From assembly GCA_033856255.1 (NCBI GenBank), contig JAWVFH010000055.1, positions 62,001-126,000 of the forward strand: DNA of 64,000 nt, read 5' to 3'. This document shows positions 54,927 to 63,434 of this stretch, in pieces. The position numbers and the translations under genes were made by a program. Each line of letters opens with the position of its first letter. The stretch's first letter is position 1. Source of the stretch: WHSW01 sp033856255 (lineage in GTDB: Bacteria > Actinomycetota > Thermoleophilia > Solirubrobacterales > 70-9). Below the pieces are notes generated by a model that was given only the letters and a program-made list of their open reading frames with translations, made no database searches and was not told the origin of the DNA.

Positions 54927-55547
54927 CTAGGCCACCGAGCGCACCAATTCGACCAGCCTCGGGTCGGCCTTCTCGGGCGATCCGGCGTCGAACGGCGGCG
55001 CGGGGTCGTACTCGATCCCGAGCTGGATCCCGCGGGCGAGGTCCTCGTTGACCTCCAGCGACGCCAGGTGCAGGGCCATGTCGATGCCGGCCGAGACGCC
55101 GGCGGCGGTGACGATCTTGCCGTCGACGACGTAACGCTCGGCGACGACCTCGGCGCCGTATTGGCGCAGCTGCTCGCGGTAGGCCCAGTGGCTGGTGGCG
55201 CGCTTGCCCTCGAGGATCCCGGCGGCGCCGAGGACCAGCGAGCCGGTGCACACGGACGTCGTCCAGGTCGAGGTCTCGTGGACGGCGCGCAGCCAGTCGA
55301 GCACCTCGTCGTCCTCGAGCAGCGGCCGGTTGCCCTCGCCCCCCGGGACGAGGACGATGTCGGGGTCGGTGAGCTGGTCGAGCGCGACGTCGGCGCTGAT
55401 CCCGAGCGCGCCTGTGTCGGTCCGCTTCGTCCCCGTCTGCTTGGCGACGAAGCTGAGCTCGGCTCCGGGTAGGCGCGAAAGGACCTCGTAGGGGCCGATC
55501 GCGTCGAGGGCGGTGAGCTTGTCGAAGATCAGGATGGCGATTTTCAT
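54927..55547 (-). CDS. DJ-1/PfpI-family protein
   Basis: A 206-residue class I glutamine-amidotransferase-like protein. IAILIFDKLTALDAIGPYEVLS opens it and the nucleophile-elbow cysteine is in SVCTGSLVLGAAG, followed by HWAYREQLRQYGAEVV and TAAGVSAGIDMALH. This is the isonitrile-hydratase/GlxA-N-terminal branch. It is divergent from a GlxA-type regulator and both flank a perfect inverted repeat, so it is probably the regulator's target. Reaction unknown. Confidence 0.88.
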   Translation of the reverse strand: MKIAILIFDKLTALDAIGPYEVLSRLPGAELSFVAKQTGTKRTDTGALGISADVALDQLTDPDIVLVPGGEGNRPLLEDDEVLDWLRAVHETSTWTTSVCTGSLVLGAAGILEGKRATSHWAYREQLRQYGAEVVAERYVVDGKIVTAAGVSAGIDMALHLASLEVNEDLARGIQLGIEYDPAPPFDAGSPEKADPRLVELVRSVA

Positions 55548-55584
55548 GCGCTCATCGTTGCGCCCGGTGCGCTGGCGCACAAGA

Positions 55585-55617
55585 GGCAGAAATGCCTATC
55601 TACGCTAGATTTCTGCC
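55585..55617. promoter_or_regulatory. Perfect inverted repeat, probable operator of the divergent pair
   Basis: GGCAGAAAT (55585-55593) and ATTTCTGCC (55609-55617) are perfect 9-base arms with a 15-base spacer, centred between the two divergent genes and two bases from the regulator's ATG at 55619. The ATG at 55592 falls inside the left arm, which argues against that start. Confidence 0.7.
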
Positions 55618-55618
55618 A

Positions 55619-56590
55619 ATGGCCCGAAAGCGCCCGCACCGGATCGCCGCCCTCTGCCTCGGCGAGGTGGTCGCCTTCGACCTCTCGACCGCCGCCGAGG
55701 TGTTCGACCTCGCCTGGCGATCCCACCGTCCCGCCTACGAGTTCACCGCCTGTTCGGTCGACGGTGGAACCGTCCCCACGACGACCGGCTTCGAGATCTC
55801 GAATCTCGCCGGCCTCGAGGCGGTCGAGCGGGCCGAGACAGTGATCGTTCCCGGCTACCGCGACCGCTTCGAGCCGCCGCCGCGGCCCGCGCTCGAGGCG
55901 CTGCGCGAAGCGGCGGCTCGCGGAGCCCGGATGGTCTCGATCTGCACCGGCGCCTTCGCGCTCGCTCACGCCGGGATCCTCGACGGCCGCCGCGCGACCA
56001 CGCACTGGTTCTCGGCCGGCGCGATGGCGGAGATGTTCCCGCTGATCGAGGTCGACGCCGATGCCCTCTACGTCGATCAGGGAGACGTGCTCACCTCGGC
56101 GGGCCTCTCGGCCGGGATCGACCTCTGCCTGCACATCGTCCGCGCCGACCACGGCGAGCGGGTCGGCGCCCGGGTCGCGCGGGCGATGGTCGCCGCCCCC
56201 TACCGCGCCGGGGGTCAGTCGCAGTTCATCGAACGGGCCCTGCCGCCCGCCAACGGCGACGGCTCCCTGGAGACGGTCCGCGCCTGGGCGCTCGACCACC
56301 TGGGAGAGCCGCTGGACGTTCCGAGCCTCGCGGCGCGCGCGGGGGTCAGCCCGCGTACCTTCGCCCGCCGCTTCGTCGCCGAGACCGGGACGACGCCGCT
56401 GAAGTGGCTGCACGCCCAGCGGGTGCTCGAGGCCCGCCGCCTGCTCGAACACACCGACCTGTCGATCGAGCAGGTCGCCAGCTCCGCCGGCTTCGGCTCC
56501 GCGCCCACGCTGCGCGAGCACTTCCGCCGCGCCACGCGGACGACCCCGACGGCGTACCGGCGCACGTTCGCTGTCAGCTCAGTGGCTTGA
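55619..56590 (+). CDS. GlxA-family transcriptional regulator (DJ-1 domain plus AraC HTH)
   Basis: A 323-residue regulator: an N-terminal DJ-1/PfpI-like domain (about 1-190, with SICTGAFALAHAGILDG) and a C-terminal AraC double helix-turn-helix (about 220-320, LDVPSLAARAGVSPRTFARRF and SIEQVASSAGFGSAPTLREHF). The start at 55619 (MARKRPHRIAAL) is preferred over 55592 because the operator covers the latter. Probably controls the divergent DJ-1 gene and itself. Confidence 0.92.
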   Translation: MARKRPHRIAALCLGEVVAFDLSTAAEVFDLAWRSHRPAYEFTACSVDGGTVPTTTGFEISNLAGLEAVERAETVIVPGYRDRFEPPPRPALEALREAAARGARMVSICTGAFALAHAGILDGRRATTHWFSAGAMAEMFPLIEVDADALYVDQGDVLTSAGLSAGIDLCLHIVRADHGERVGARVARAMVAAPYRAGGQSQFIERALPPANGDGSLETVRAWALDHLGEPLDVPSLAARAGVSPRTFARRFVAETGTTPLKWLHAQRVLEARRLLEHTDLSIEQVASSAGFGSAPTLREHFRRATRTTPTAYRRTFAVSSVA

Positions 56591-57131
56591 CCTTGCCGGT
56601 CTTCGTGTTCACGCCGACGAAGCTGTTGTCGGCGAGCCCGAAGATGTAGAGCGGCGCCGTCGAGTCCGGCCCGAGTGGGTCGCGCAGGGCGACGTTCTCG
56701 AAGCCGTCCCGGAAGCCGGCCTTGTCGAGCAGCGAGACAGCCCGCTTCAGCGTCATCTTCGGCGCCTTCGGCATCTGCACGTCGTCGAGGAAGGGCGAGG
56801 GGTTGCCGTCCGGCGTCCCGAAGCCGCTCGAGCGGCGGTACGAGATCGTCACGCTGGCGAAGTCCGAGCCCTGGGTCCTCTGGTTGTCGAGCACGAATCG
56901 CCAGCTGGCGATCTGGCCGGCGTTGTCGACGGGCTTGTTGCCGTTCGGCGTCCCATCGGCCTCCAGCATCACCGCCTTGGCGAAGTCCGGGTCCGCCCGC
57001 ACTTTGCTCAGCGCCTGGCCGAACAGGACCGTCACGTCGCGCCCCTTCGCGCGCGACGGTGCGCTCGCGGTCGCCGGCGCCGCCGCCACGGCGGCGGCGA
57101 GGACCAGGCAGGCGATCAGGACTCGAGGCAC
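56574..57131 (-). CDS. Secreted protein of unknown function
   Basis: A 185-residue protein with a signal peptide (about 1-22, ending ATASAP). The mature part is a single alpha-beta domain without recognised motifs, with SLLDKAGFRDGFENVALRDP and a C-terminal strand pair (YIFGLADNSFVGVNTKTGKV). No lipobox. It overlaps the end of the GlxA-type gene by 17 bases, convergently. Confidence 0.8.
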   Translation of the reverse strand: MPRVLIACLVLAAAVAAAPATASAPSRAKGRDVTVLFGQALSKVRADPDFAKAVMLEADGTPNGNKPVDNAGQIASWRFVLDNQRTQGSDFASVTISYRRSSGFGTPDGNPSPFLDDVQMPKAPKMTLKRAVSLLDKAGFRDGFENVALRDPLGPDSTAPLYIFGLADNSFVGVNTKTGKVKPLS

Positions 57132-57142
57132 GGGCGGATCTT

Positions 57143-57167
57143 AGGCGCCCAACCTCGGCGGGCGCCT
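57143..57167. repeat. Perfect 8-base inverted repeat between the secreted-protein and dodecin genes
   Basis: AGGCGCCC (57143-57150) and GGGCGCCT (57160-57167) flank a 9-base loop. It is the first of two hairpins in the 78-base divergent gap. Could be an operator or part of the dodecin leader. Confidence 0.5.
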
Positions 57168-57175
57168 GCATGAGA

Positions 57176-57198
57176 GGGTAGGAGCGAAGCCCCTACCC
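57176..57198 (+). repeat. Hairpin immediately before the dodecin ribosome-binding site
   Basis: GGGTAGG (57176-57182) pairs with CCTACCC (57192-57198) around a 9-base loop; the ribosome-binding site GAGGAGGAG begins right after the stem. It would keep the site exposed or be an RNA-stability element. Confidence 0.5.
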
Positions 57199-57209
57199 GA
57201 GGAGGAGCA

Positions 57210-57422
57210 ATGTCAGAGAGCGTCTATCGCGTGACCGAGGTCGTCGGCGTCAGCGCCGACTCCTGGGAGCAGGCGACGAAGAACGCGGTCGAGACCGTGG
57301 GTCAGTCCGTTCGCGAGTTGCGGATCGGCGAGGTCGTGCGTCAGGACGTGACGATCGAGGACGGCAAGGTCTCGGGATTCCGGGTTCGCCTGGGCGTCTC
57401 GTTCAAGTACGACAAGGAGTAG
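57210..57422 (+). CDS. Dodecin
   Basis: A 70-residue flavin-storage protein forming hollow dodecamers. VYRVTEVVGVSADSWEQATKNA, VRELRIGEVVRQDVTIEDGK and FRVRLGVSFKY match the family, including the tryptophan that stacks on the flavin. Strong ribosome-binding site (GAGGAGGAGCA before ATG), suggesting high expression. Convergent with purM, 12 bases apart. Confidence 0.95.
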   Translation: MSESVYRVTEVVGVSADSWEQATKNAVETVGQSVRELRIGEVVRQDVTIEDGKVSGFRVRLGVSFKYDKE

Positions 57423-57434
57423 GGACGCGGGCGG

Positions 57435-58433
57435 CTAACGCCGCTCGACCACACCATCGCGATCGGTGACCGTGCCGATCCGTTGCGCCGCGGGGTAATG
57501 GCCGCGGAGCAGCTGGAGCGCGGGGTCCTCGTCGCCGGCTGCGACGACGCAGACGAAGCCGCAGCCCATGTTGAAGACCTCGTACATCTCGTCGGCGGAG
57601 ACCTCGCCGAGCTCGGCGATCAGGTCGAAGACCGGCGGCACGTCGAGCGGGTCGGAGATGTCGTAGCCGACCGGAGCGGCGAGGCGGGTGAGGTTGTTGA
57701 GCCCGTCGCCGGTGATGTGGGCGAGCCCGCGCACGTCGACCTCCGATCCGAGCAGCTCCAGCACGGCGGGCACGTAGATCTCCGTCGGCGCGATCAGGAT
57801 CTCGCCCAGCGGACGGCCGAGGCGGTCGTCCTCCAGCGGCACCTGGCGCAGGGCGCGACGCGCGAGCGTGTAGCCGTTCGAGTGCAGGCCCGAGGAGGGC
57901 AGCCCGATCACGGCGTCGCCGGGCTCGGCGCGCCCGCCGTCGACGATCGCGTCCAGCTCGACGAGCCCGATCGCGCTGCCGCCCAGCTCCCAGCCGGAGA
58001 CGATGTCGCCGACCTGTGCGATCTCGCCGCCCGGGATCTCGATCCCGGCCCGCTCGGCCCCCCGGCGCAGGCCGACGCCGATCGCTCCGCAGACATCCGG
58101 GTCCGCGCTGCGGCAGAGGATGAAGTCGAGCATCGCGATCGGCTCGGCGCCGACGCAGATCAGGTCGTTGACGTTCATCGCGATGCAGTCGATGCCGATC
58201 GTGGTGAAATCGCCGAGGCGCTGGGCGACGAGCATCTTGGTGCCGACGCCGTCGGTGCCGAAGGCGACCCCGGTGCGCTCGTCGATCCGCAGCACGCTGG
58301 CGTAATGGCCCGGCAACGGCACAACGCGCGAGGGCTTGCCGGTCTCGATCAGCTTCAGGCTGCGGACCAGAGCCTCGACCGCGCTGTCGGCGTCGCGCTG
58401 GCTCACCCCGGTCTGGGAGTAGGCGTCGTTCAC
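57435..58433 (-). CDS. purM: Phosphoribosylformylglycinamidine cyclo-ligase
   Basis: A 332-residue enzyme forming AIR in purine synthesis. YSQTGVSQRDADSAVEALV, GVGTKMLVAQRLGDFTTIGIDCIAMNVND and GLPSSGLHSNGYTLARR are characteristic. The GTG at 58433 gives the usual N-terminus VNDAYSQTGV and overlaps the uppP stop (GTGA); the gene is cut off from other pur genes and joined to membrane genes. Confidence 0.96.
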   Translation of the reverse strand: MNDAYSQTGVSQRDADSAVEALVRSLKLIETGKPSRVVPLPGHYASVLRIDERTGVAFGTDGVGTKMLVAQRLGDFTTIGIDCIAMNVNDLICVGAEPIAMLDFILCRSADPDVCGAIGVGLRRGAERAGIEIPGGEIAQVGDIVSGWELGGSAIGLVELDAIVDGGRAEPGDAVIGLPSSGLHSNGYTLARRALRQVPLEDDRLGRPLGEILIAPTEIYVPAVLELLGSEVDVRGLAHITGDGLNNLTRLAAPVGYDISDPLDVPPVFDLIAELGEVSADEMYEVFNMGCGFVCVVAAGDEDPALQLLRGHYPAAQRIGTVTDRDGVVERR

Positions 58434-59236
58434 CGAGCCATTTTGACTGTGACGGCGGTCGCGAGCGCAAGCCGGTAGGCCGCATAGGGCCACAGCGCCC
58501 GGTCGCGCTCGACGAGGCCGATCAGCCGCTGCGAGGCCAGGGTGGAGACGAAGGAGGCCGCGACGCCGGCCGCCATCGCCCTTCCCAGCTCGGGAGCGAC
58601 GCCGCGCCGGCGCAGCCGAGCGCCCTTGAGCAGCGTCGCGCCGACGATCACCGGCAGCGCCACCGTGCGCGACAGCAGGTTGGCGTGCTCGCGGGTGAAG
58701 CGCCGCGCTCGAGCGGCGGTCAGGGTGGCGCCGTTTCGCGACACCCCCGGGATCAGCGCCGCCGCCTGGGCGACGCCGAGCGCCAGGCCGTCGCCGGGAG
58801 CGGCGTCCCCGGGTCCGCGCTCCTGGGGCCGGGTGTCGGCCCAGAGCATCGCCACCGCTCCGGCCGCGAGCCCGGCGGCGATCGTGCGGGGCGAGCCGAG
58901 GCGGGACTCGATCTGGCGCTCGAGCGTGTAGCCGGCGAGCGCAGGGGGCACGAACGAGAGCGCCACCACGGCGGCGCGGCGGCGGTCGAAGGCGGCGAGC
59001 TCGGCGGCGATCTCACGCCGCTGTCCGATCAGCAGCGCCGCGGCGGTGCCGGCGTGCAGGGCGACCTCGAAGCTCTTGCGCGCCTCGGGGTCGATCCGGC
59101 CCCAATCCCAGCCCGCGAGGCGGGGAAGCAGCGAGAGGTGCGCCGAGCTGGAGACCGGTAGCAGCTCGGTTGGGCCCTGGAGGACGCCGAGCGCGGCCGC
59201 GCGGGCAACGGTGAGGCCGGGCGCGGCCGCGACCAC
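58430..59236 (-). CDS. uppP: Undecaprenyl-diphosphatase (UppP/BacA)
   Basis: A 268-residue membrane phosphatase recycling the undecaprenyl carrier. The two active-site loops are QGPTELLPVSSSAHL and IPGVSRNGATLTAAR. Relative to E. coli, the second loop reads SRNGAT instead of SRSGAT. GTG start sharing a base with the dedA stop (TAGTG). Length matches the family. Confidence 0.93.
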   Translation of the reverse strand: MVAAAPGLTVARAAALGVLQGPTELLPVSSSAHLSLLPRLAGWDWGRIDPEARKSFEVALHAGTAAALLIGQRREIAAELAAFDRRRAAVVALSFVPPALAGYTLERQIESRLGSPRTIAAGLAAGAVAMLWADTRPQERGPGDAAPGDGLALGVAQAAALIPGVSRNGATLTAARARRFTREHANLLSRTVALPVIVGATLLKGARLRRRGVAPELGRAMAAGVAASFVSTLASQRLIGLVERDRALWPYAAYRLALATAVTVKMAR

Positions 59237-59883
59237 TACGCCGGCTTCGGATCGCGCCGGCGCCGGATCAGCAGGTAGGCGATGCCGCCGATGATCGCCG
59301 CCGCGACCACGTAGTCGACGTACTCGAGGTTGTGGCGCCAGTCCTCCCAGTTGTCCCCGACCGAGCGCCCGACCAGCGCCAGCATCGTCACCCAGGGGAT
59401 GCAGCCGAGAGTCGTGAACACCGTGAAGCGCCAGAACGGCATCCTCGCCACGCCGGCGGGCAGGGAGATGAAGGTGCGGACGATCGGCAGCATCCTGGCG
59501 ACGAAGACGGTGATCTCGCCGTGGCGCTCGAACCAGCGATCCGCCCACTCCAGGTGCTTGCGGTTGATGTGGATCAGGCGGTTGCGGTCGAGCAGCTCCA
59601 GGCGCCCGTAGTAGCCGGCCGCGTAGGCGATCCACGAGCCGACCAGATTGCCGGCGACGCCGGCGACGATGATCCCGACCAGCGTCATGTCGCCGGTCGA
59701 GACGTTGAAGCCGGCGAACAGCATGATCGCCTCGCTGGGGACCGGGATGCAGGCGCTCTCCAGGACCATCAGCAGGAACACGCCGATCACGCCGACGCTG
59801 TCGATGAAGTCGGTCGCCGCGTTGACGATCGGCTCGGTGAGCGAGGCAAGCGGCAGCGCCAGATGGATGCTGAGCGGGTCCAT
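59236..59883 (-). CDS. DedA-family membrane protein
   Basis: A 215-residue VTT/DedA protein. LMVLESACIPVPSEAIML, the helix GIIVAGVAGNLVGSWIAYAAG and FVARMLPIVRTFISLPAGVARM are the family signature. DedA relatives flip undecaprenyl phosphate or phospholipids, which fits coupling to uppP. The ATG is divergent from the CapD-type gene. Confidence 0.93.
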   Translation of the reverse strand: MDPLSIHLALPLASLTEPIVNAATDFIDSVGVIGVFLLMVLESACIPVPSEAIMLFAGFNVSTGDMTLVGIIVAGVAGNLVGSWIAYAAGYYGRLELLDRNRLIHINRKHLEWADRWFERHGEITVFVARMLPIVRTFISLPAGVARMPFWRFTVFTTLGCIPWVTMLALVGRSVGDNWEDWRHNLEYVDYVVAAAIIGGIAYLLIRRRRDPKPA

Positions 59884-59925
59884 GCGAGCCGGACACGTTA
59901 CCCGCCGGCGGGCCTGGCTCCTCCG

Positions 59926-59931
59926 TACACT
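59926..59931 (+). promoter_or_regulatory. -10 element (TACACT) of the CapD-type gene
   Basis: TACACT ends 8 bases before the ATG at 59940, giving a transcript that starts at or next to the start codon. No clear -35 box. Confidence 0.45.
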
Positions 59932-59939
59932 CGCTCGCG

Positions 59940-61820
59940 ATGAATCGTTTGTCCGACCCTGTCTACAGGCGCCGGGCGCTCGAATTCGCCGCCGACGCGC
60001 TGCTCTGCGCGGCCGCCTTCGCGCTCGCCTTCCTGCTCCGCTTCATCGACGACGCGGGCCGGATCCCCGATCGCTACGTGACGATGCTCGTCGGCTCGGT
60101 CGCCTTCGTCGGGATCGGCAAGTCGCTGGTCCTCGAGCTGCTCGGCCAGCACCATCAGTGGTGGCGCTACTTCCGCCTCCCCGACCTCTGGCCCCTGGTG
60201 CGGGCGCTGGCGGTGGCGAGCGCGATCCTCGTGCTGGTCTTCGTGCTCGCGAAGCCCTACCCGGACAGCCTGCCGCGCTCGGTGGTGATCTTCGATTTCA
60301 TCCTCTCCTGCGTCTTCCTCGGCGGCGCCCGGCTGGCGCGCCGCTCGATCGCCGAGCGCCCGACCCGGACCGCGCGCGTCCGCTCGCGCAGCGTGCTCGT
60401 CGTCGGCGCGGGCTCCGGGGGGCAGATGGTGGTCCGCGAGCTGCAACTCAACCCCAACATCGGGGCCCGCGCGATCGGCTTCGTCGACGACGACCCCTCG
60501 AAGCGCAACATGCGCGCGGTCGGGCTCAAGGTGCTCGGCACGACCGACGAGATCGGCCCGATCCTCGACCGCACCTCCCCGGACGAGGTCGTGATCGCGA
60601 TCCCCTCGGCGCCGGGCGTCCTGCGCGGCAAGGTCGTCGCCGCCTGCCGCGATCGCGAGATCGAGGTCCGCACCCTGCCGACCGTGTTCGAGCTCCTGCG
60701 CGGCGGGGTCCAGCTCACCCGCCAGCTGCGCGAGGTCCGGGTCGAGGACGTGCTCGGGCGCGACCCGGTTGTGATGGAGCTCGACCGCGTTGGCGCCTAC
60801 CTCGAGGACAAGCGCGTCCTGGTCACCGGCGCGGGCGGTTCGATCGGCTCCGAGCTCGTCCGCCAGATCGCCCGCGTGCGGCCGCGGCTACTCGTCCTCC
60901 TCGACCACGCCGAGGACAACCTCTTCCAGATCGATCGCGAGATGACCGCCAACTGGCACTTCACCCGCGTCGAGTCGGTGCTCGCCGACTGCAAGGAGGG
61001 CGACCGGATGCTCGAGGTGATGCAGCGGTTCAAGCCCGAGGTGGTCTTCCACGCCGCCGCCTACAAGCACGTCGGGCTGATGGAGACGAACCCGCTCGAG
61101 GCGCTTCGCAACAACGCGATTGCCACCCAGGTGACGGCGAAGACGGCGGCCGCGTCCGGAGCCGAGAGGTTCGTGCTGGTCTCCACCGACAAGGCCGTCA
61201 ACCCGCGCACGGTGATGGGGGCCACGAAGGCGATGGCGGAGTGGATCGTCGCCGCGATCGGGGCGCGCAACCCGCAGACCAGGTTCACGATCGTCCGCTT
61301 CGGCAACGTGCTCGCCTCCTCCGGCAGCGTTGTGCCGATCTTCCGCTCGCAGATCGAGCAGGGGGGGCCGGTGACCGTCACCCATCCGGAGATGACCCGC
61401 TACTTCATGACCATCCCGGAGGCCGTCCAGCTCGTGATCCAGGCCGGCGACCTCGGCGCCGCGTCGGGCGAGGTCTACGTGCTCGAGATGGGCGAGCCGG
61501 TGAAGATCGTCGACCTGGCCCGCAACATGATCCGCCTCGCGGGCTACGAGCCCGAGACGGACATCGCGATCGAGATCATCGGTGTGCGGCCGGGGGAGAA
61601 GATCCACGAAGAGCTGTTCAACCTCGACGAGCGCCCCCAGCAGACGACCGCCGAGCGGATCGTGCGAGCGGTGCGGGCTCAATCGCTCGATCCGGACTGG
61701 GTCGAGAAGACGGTCGAGGAACTCCTGGAGCTGGTCGCCTCCGGCGACGAGGCCGGGCTGGCGGAGCACGTGGTGGCGCTGATGGGCGGCGAGGGCACGG
61801 CGCGCCACACGCTCGCCTGA
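59940..61820 (+). CDS. CapD/PglF-type nucleoside-diphosphate-sugar 4,6-dehydratase
   Basis: A 626-residue membrane-bound sugar-nucleotide dehydratase. Four N-terminal helices (about 12-135), a first Rossmann-like domain (VLVVGAGSGGQMVVREL at about 152), then the catalytic SDR domain starting VLVTGAGGSIGSELVRQIA (about 292-310). The catalytic segment STDKAVNPRTVMGATKAM has the Met-x3-Lys form of inverting and non-inverting UDP-GlcNAc dehydratases. It starts a rightward polysaccharide block. Confidence 0.94.
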   Translation: MNRLSDPVYRRRALEFAADALLCAAAFALAFLLRFIDDAGRIPDRYVTMLVGSVAFVGIGKSLVLELLGQHHQWWRYFRLPDLWPLVRALAVASAILVLVFVLAKPYPDSLPRSVVIFDFILSCVFLGGARLARRSIAERPTRTARVRSRSVLVVGAGSGGQMVVRELQLNPNIGARAIGFVDDDPSKRNMRAVGLKVLGTTDEIGPILDRTSPDEVVIAIPSAPGVLRGKVVAACRDREIEVRTLPTVFELLRGGVQLTRQLREVRVEDVLGRDPVVMELDRVGAYLEDKRVLVTGAGGSIGSELVRQIARVRPRLLVLLDHAEDNLFQIDREMTANWHFTRVESVLADCKEGDRMLEVMQRFKPEVVFHAAAYKHVGLMETNPLEALRNNAIATQVTAKTAAASGAERFVLVSTDKAVNPRTVMGATKAMAEWIVAAIGARNPQTRFTIVRFGNVLASSGSVVPIFRSQIEQGGPVTVTHPEMTRYFMTIPEAVQLVIQAGDLGAASGEVYVLEMGEPVKIVDLARNMIRLAGYEPETDIAIEIIGVRPGEKIHEELFNLDERPQQTTAERIVRAVRAQSLDPDWVEKTVEELLELVASGDEAGLAEHVVALMGGEGTARHTLA

Positions 61821-61845
61821 TCGGCAAGACTCCCGCGCTCAGCTT

Positions 61846-62637
61846 ATGACCGACCTGATCGACCGGATCGGGCCCTTCCTCGGCATCGCCGCGTTCCTGG
61901 GCCTCGCGATCCTCGCCTTCCTGATCATCCAGCAGGCCCGTGAGGTCCGCCGGCTGAGGGAATGGGCGGGGCGCGCGCCCGAGCGCGCCGGCGAGGCGCT
62001 GGACGCCGAGGCCGCGGCGGCCGAGGCAAAGGGCGAGGAGGTCCCGGAGCCGGAGGTCGAGGAGGCGCCTCCGAGCAGAGCGGCGCTGTGGATGCGCGCA
62101 GTGCGGGCGTCCGCCGCCGAGCGCTTCGCCGCGGTCGATCGCCGCCTGCCGGTCGACCCGCGCTGGCTGCTCGCCGTGCTCGCCGCGGCGCTGGTCGCCG
62201 TCGCGGTCGTGACCAGCGGCTTCGGCCTGGTCGGTGGCGGCGACAGCGGCGACTCGCAGGGCGGTAAGCACGGCGGCGGCAAGCAGGAGCAGAAGAAGGT
62301 CGAGGTGGCCGTCCTCAACGCCACCCAGGAGGAGTCCGTCGACGGCACCGTGATCGCCGGGGTCCAGGGCCTCGCCGGCGTGGTCGCCAAGCAGGTGGTG
62401 CAACCGGTCAAGGGCTACGCCGTCGGCGAGAAGACCGACGCCTCCTCCGGGCTCGACCGGACGACGATCATGTTCGAGCCCGACAACGAGGCCGACGCGA
62501 ACGCGCTCGCCGACGCGGTCACCGACCAGCTCGGCCAGCCCGAGGTGACGCCGATGATCAGCGACGTCCGCGATCTCGCGGGTGGCGCTCCGCTGGCGCT
62601 CGTCGTCGGCAGGGACAACGCCGACTTCGGCAACTAG
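61846..62637 (+). CDS. Membrane protein with C-terminal LytR_C-like domain (first)
   Basis: A 263-residue protein with two membrane helices (about 11-30 and 107-128), a cytosolic Ala/Glu-rich charged linker between them, and a C-terminal domain of about 110 residues (VEVAVLNATQEESVDGTVIAGVQGLAG) like LytR_C, which usually follows LCP transferase domains. No LCP domain here. It is paralogous in layout to the next gene. Confidence 0.8.
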   Translation: MTDLIDRIGPFLGIAAFLGLAILAFLIIQQAREVRRLREWAGRAPERAGEALDAEAAAAEAKGEEVPEPEVEEAPPSRAALWMRAVRASAAERFAAVDRRLPVDPRWLLAVLAAALVAVAVVTSGFGLVGGGDSGDSQGGKHGGGKQEQKKVEVAVLNATQEESVDGTVIAGVQGLAGVVAKQVVQPVKGYAVGEKTDASSGLDRTTIMFEPDNEADANALADAVTDQLGQPEVTPMISDVRDLAGGAPLALVVGRDNADFGN

Positions 62638-62648
62638 AGGCGGCCGCC

Positions 62649-63434
62649 GTGCAGGTCCACGAGATCTTCGACACGGTTGGCGGTTTCATCGCGCTCGGAT
62701 CGCTGCTCGGCCTCCTGCTCCTGCTTCCTCTCTATCTGTCCCAGCGCCGCGACGTCCGCCGCCTGCACGCCTGGATGGAGGGCGAGCCGGAGTACGCGGC
62801 GGAGAACCTGAAGACCAGCGAGCGGCGCCTCGACAGCGCCGAGGCGGAGCTCGAGCAGGTGCTCGGGGAGACGGCGATCGCCGAGTCCGGGACGACGCCG
62901 GCCGGCGGGATCTCGGCGGCCACCCGGGTCACGCACGAGCGACCGGCCCTCGAGCGGATCACGATGGAGCGCGCGGCGTTGCAGCCGCACCCGCGCTGGC
63001 GCCGGTTCGTCGATCGCGCGACCCAGCCCAGGATCCTGGTCGCGATCGGGCTCGGCGCTCTGCTGCTCGGGGCGGGCGCGATCTTCGTCTCCCAGCAGCT
63101 GCTCTCCAACGACGAGGGACCCCGCGGCCCCCACGTGGGGGCGATCAACCGGGCCGACGTCGAGGTGGCGGTGCTTAACGGCACCTCGATCAACGGGCTG
63201 GCGGGCAAGGTCGCCTCCGACATCGAGGCCAGCGGCTACAAGGTCGGGGCGATCACCAACACAGCGCCCGGTCTGAAGAAGACGGAGGTTCTCTTCGCCG
63301 ACGGCCAGAAGGCGGCGGCCCAGAAGGTCGCTCGCGACCTCGGAGTGCAGAAGGTCGCTCCGCTCGATCACGACCTGCGCCAGCTCGCCGGGGGCGCCGA
63401 TGTCGTCGTGGTCGCCGGCGAGGACCGGGCTTGA
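62649..63434 (+). CDS. Membrane protein with C-terminal LytR_C domain (second)
   Basis: A 261-residue protein with the same layout: helices at about 11-31 and 129-149, charged cytosolic linker and a LytR_C domain from about 170 (VEVAVLNGTSINGLAGKVASDIEA) to the end. GTG start 11 bases after the previous gene. Probably binds wall or capsule glycan. Its stop overlaps the next gene. Confidence 0.82.
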   Translation: MQVHEIFDTVGGFIALGSLLGLLLLLPLYLSQRRDVRRLHAWMEGEPEYAAENLKTSERRLDSAEAELEQVLGETAIAESGTTPAGGISAATRVTHERPALERITMERAALQPHPRWRRFVDRATQPRILVAIGLGALLLGAGAIFVSQQLLSNDEGPRGPHVGAINRADVEVAVLNGTSINGLAGKVASDIEASGYKVGAITNTAPGLKKTEVLFADGQKAAAQKVARDLGVQKVAPLDHDLRQLAGGADVVVVAGEDRA

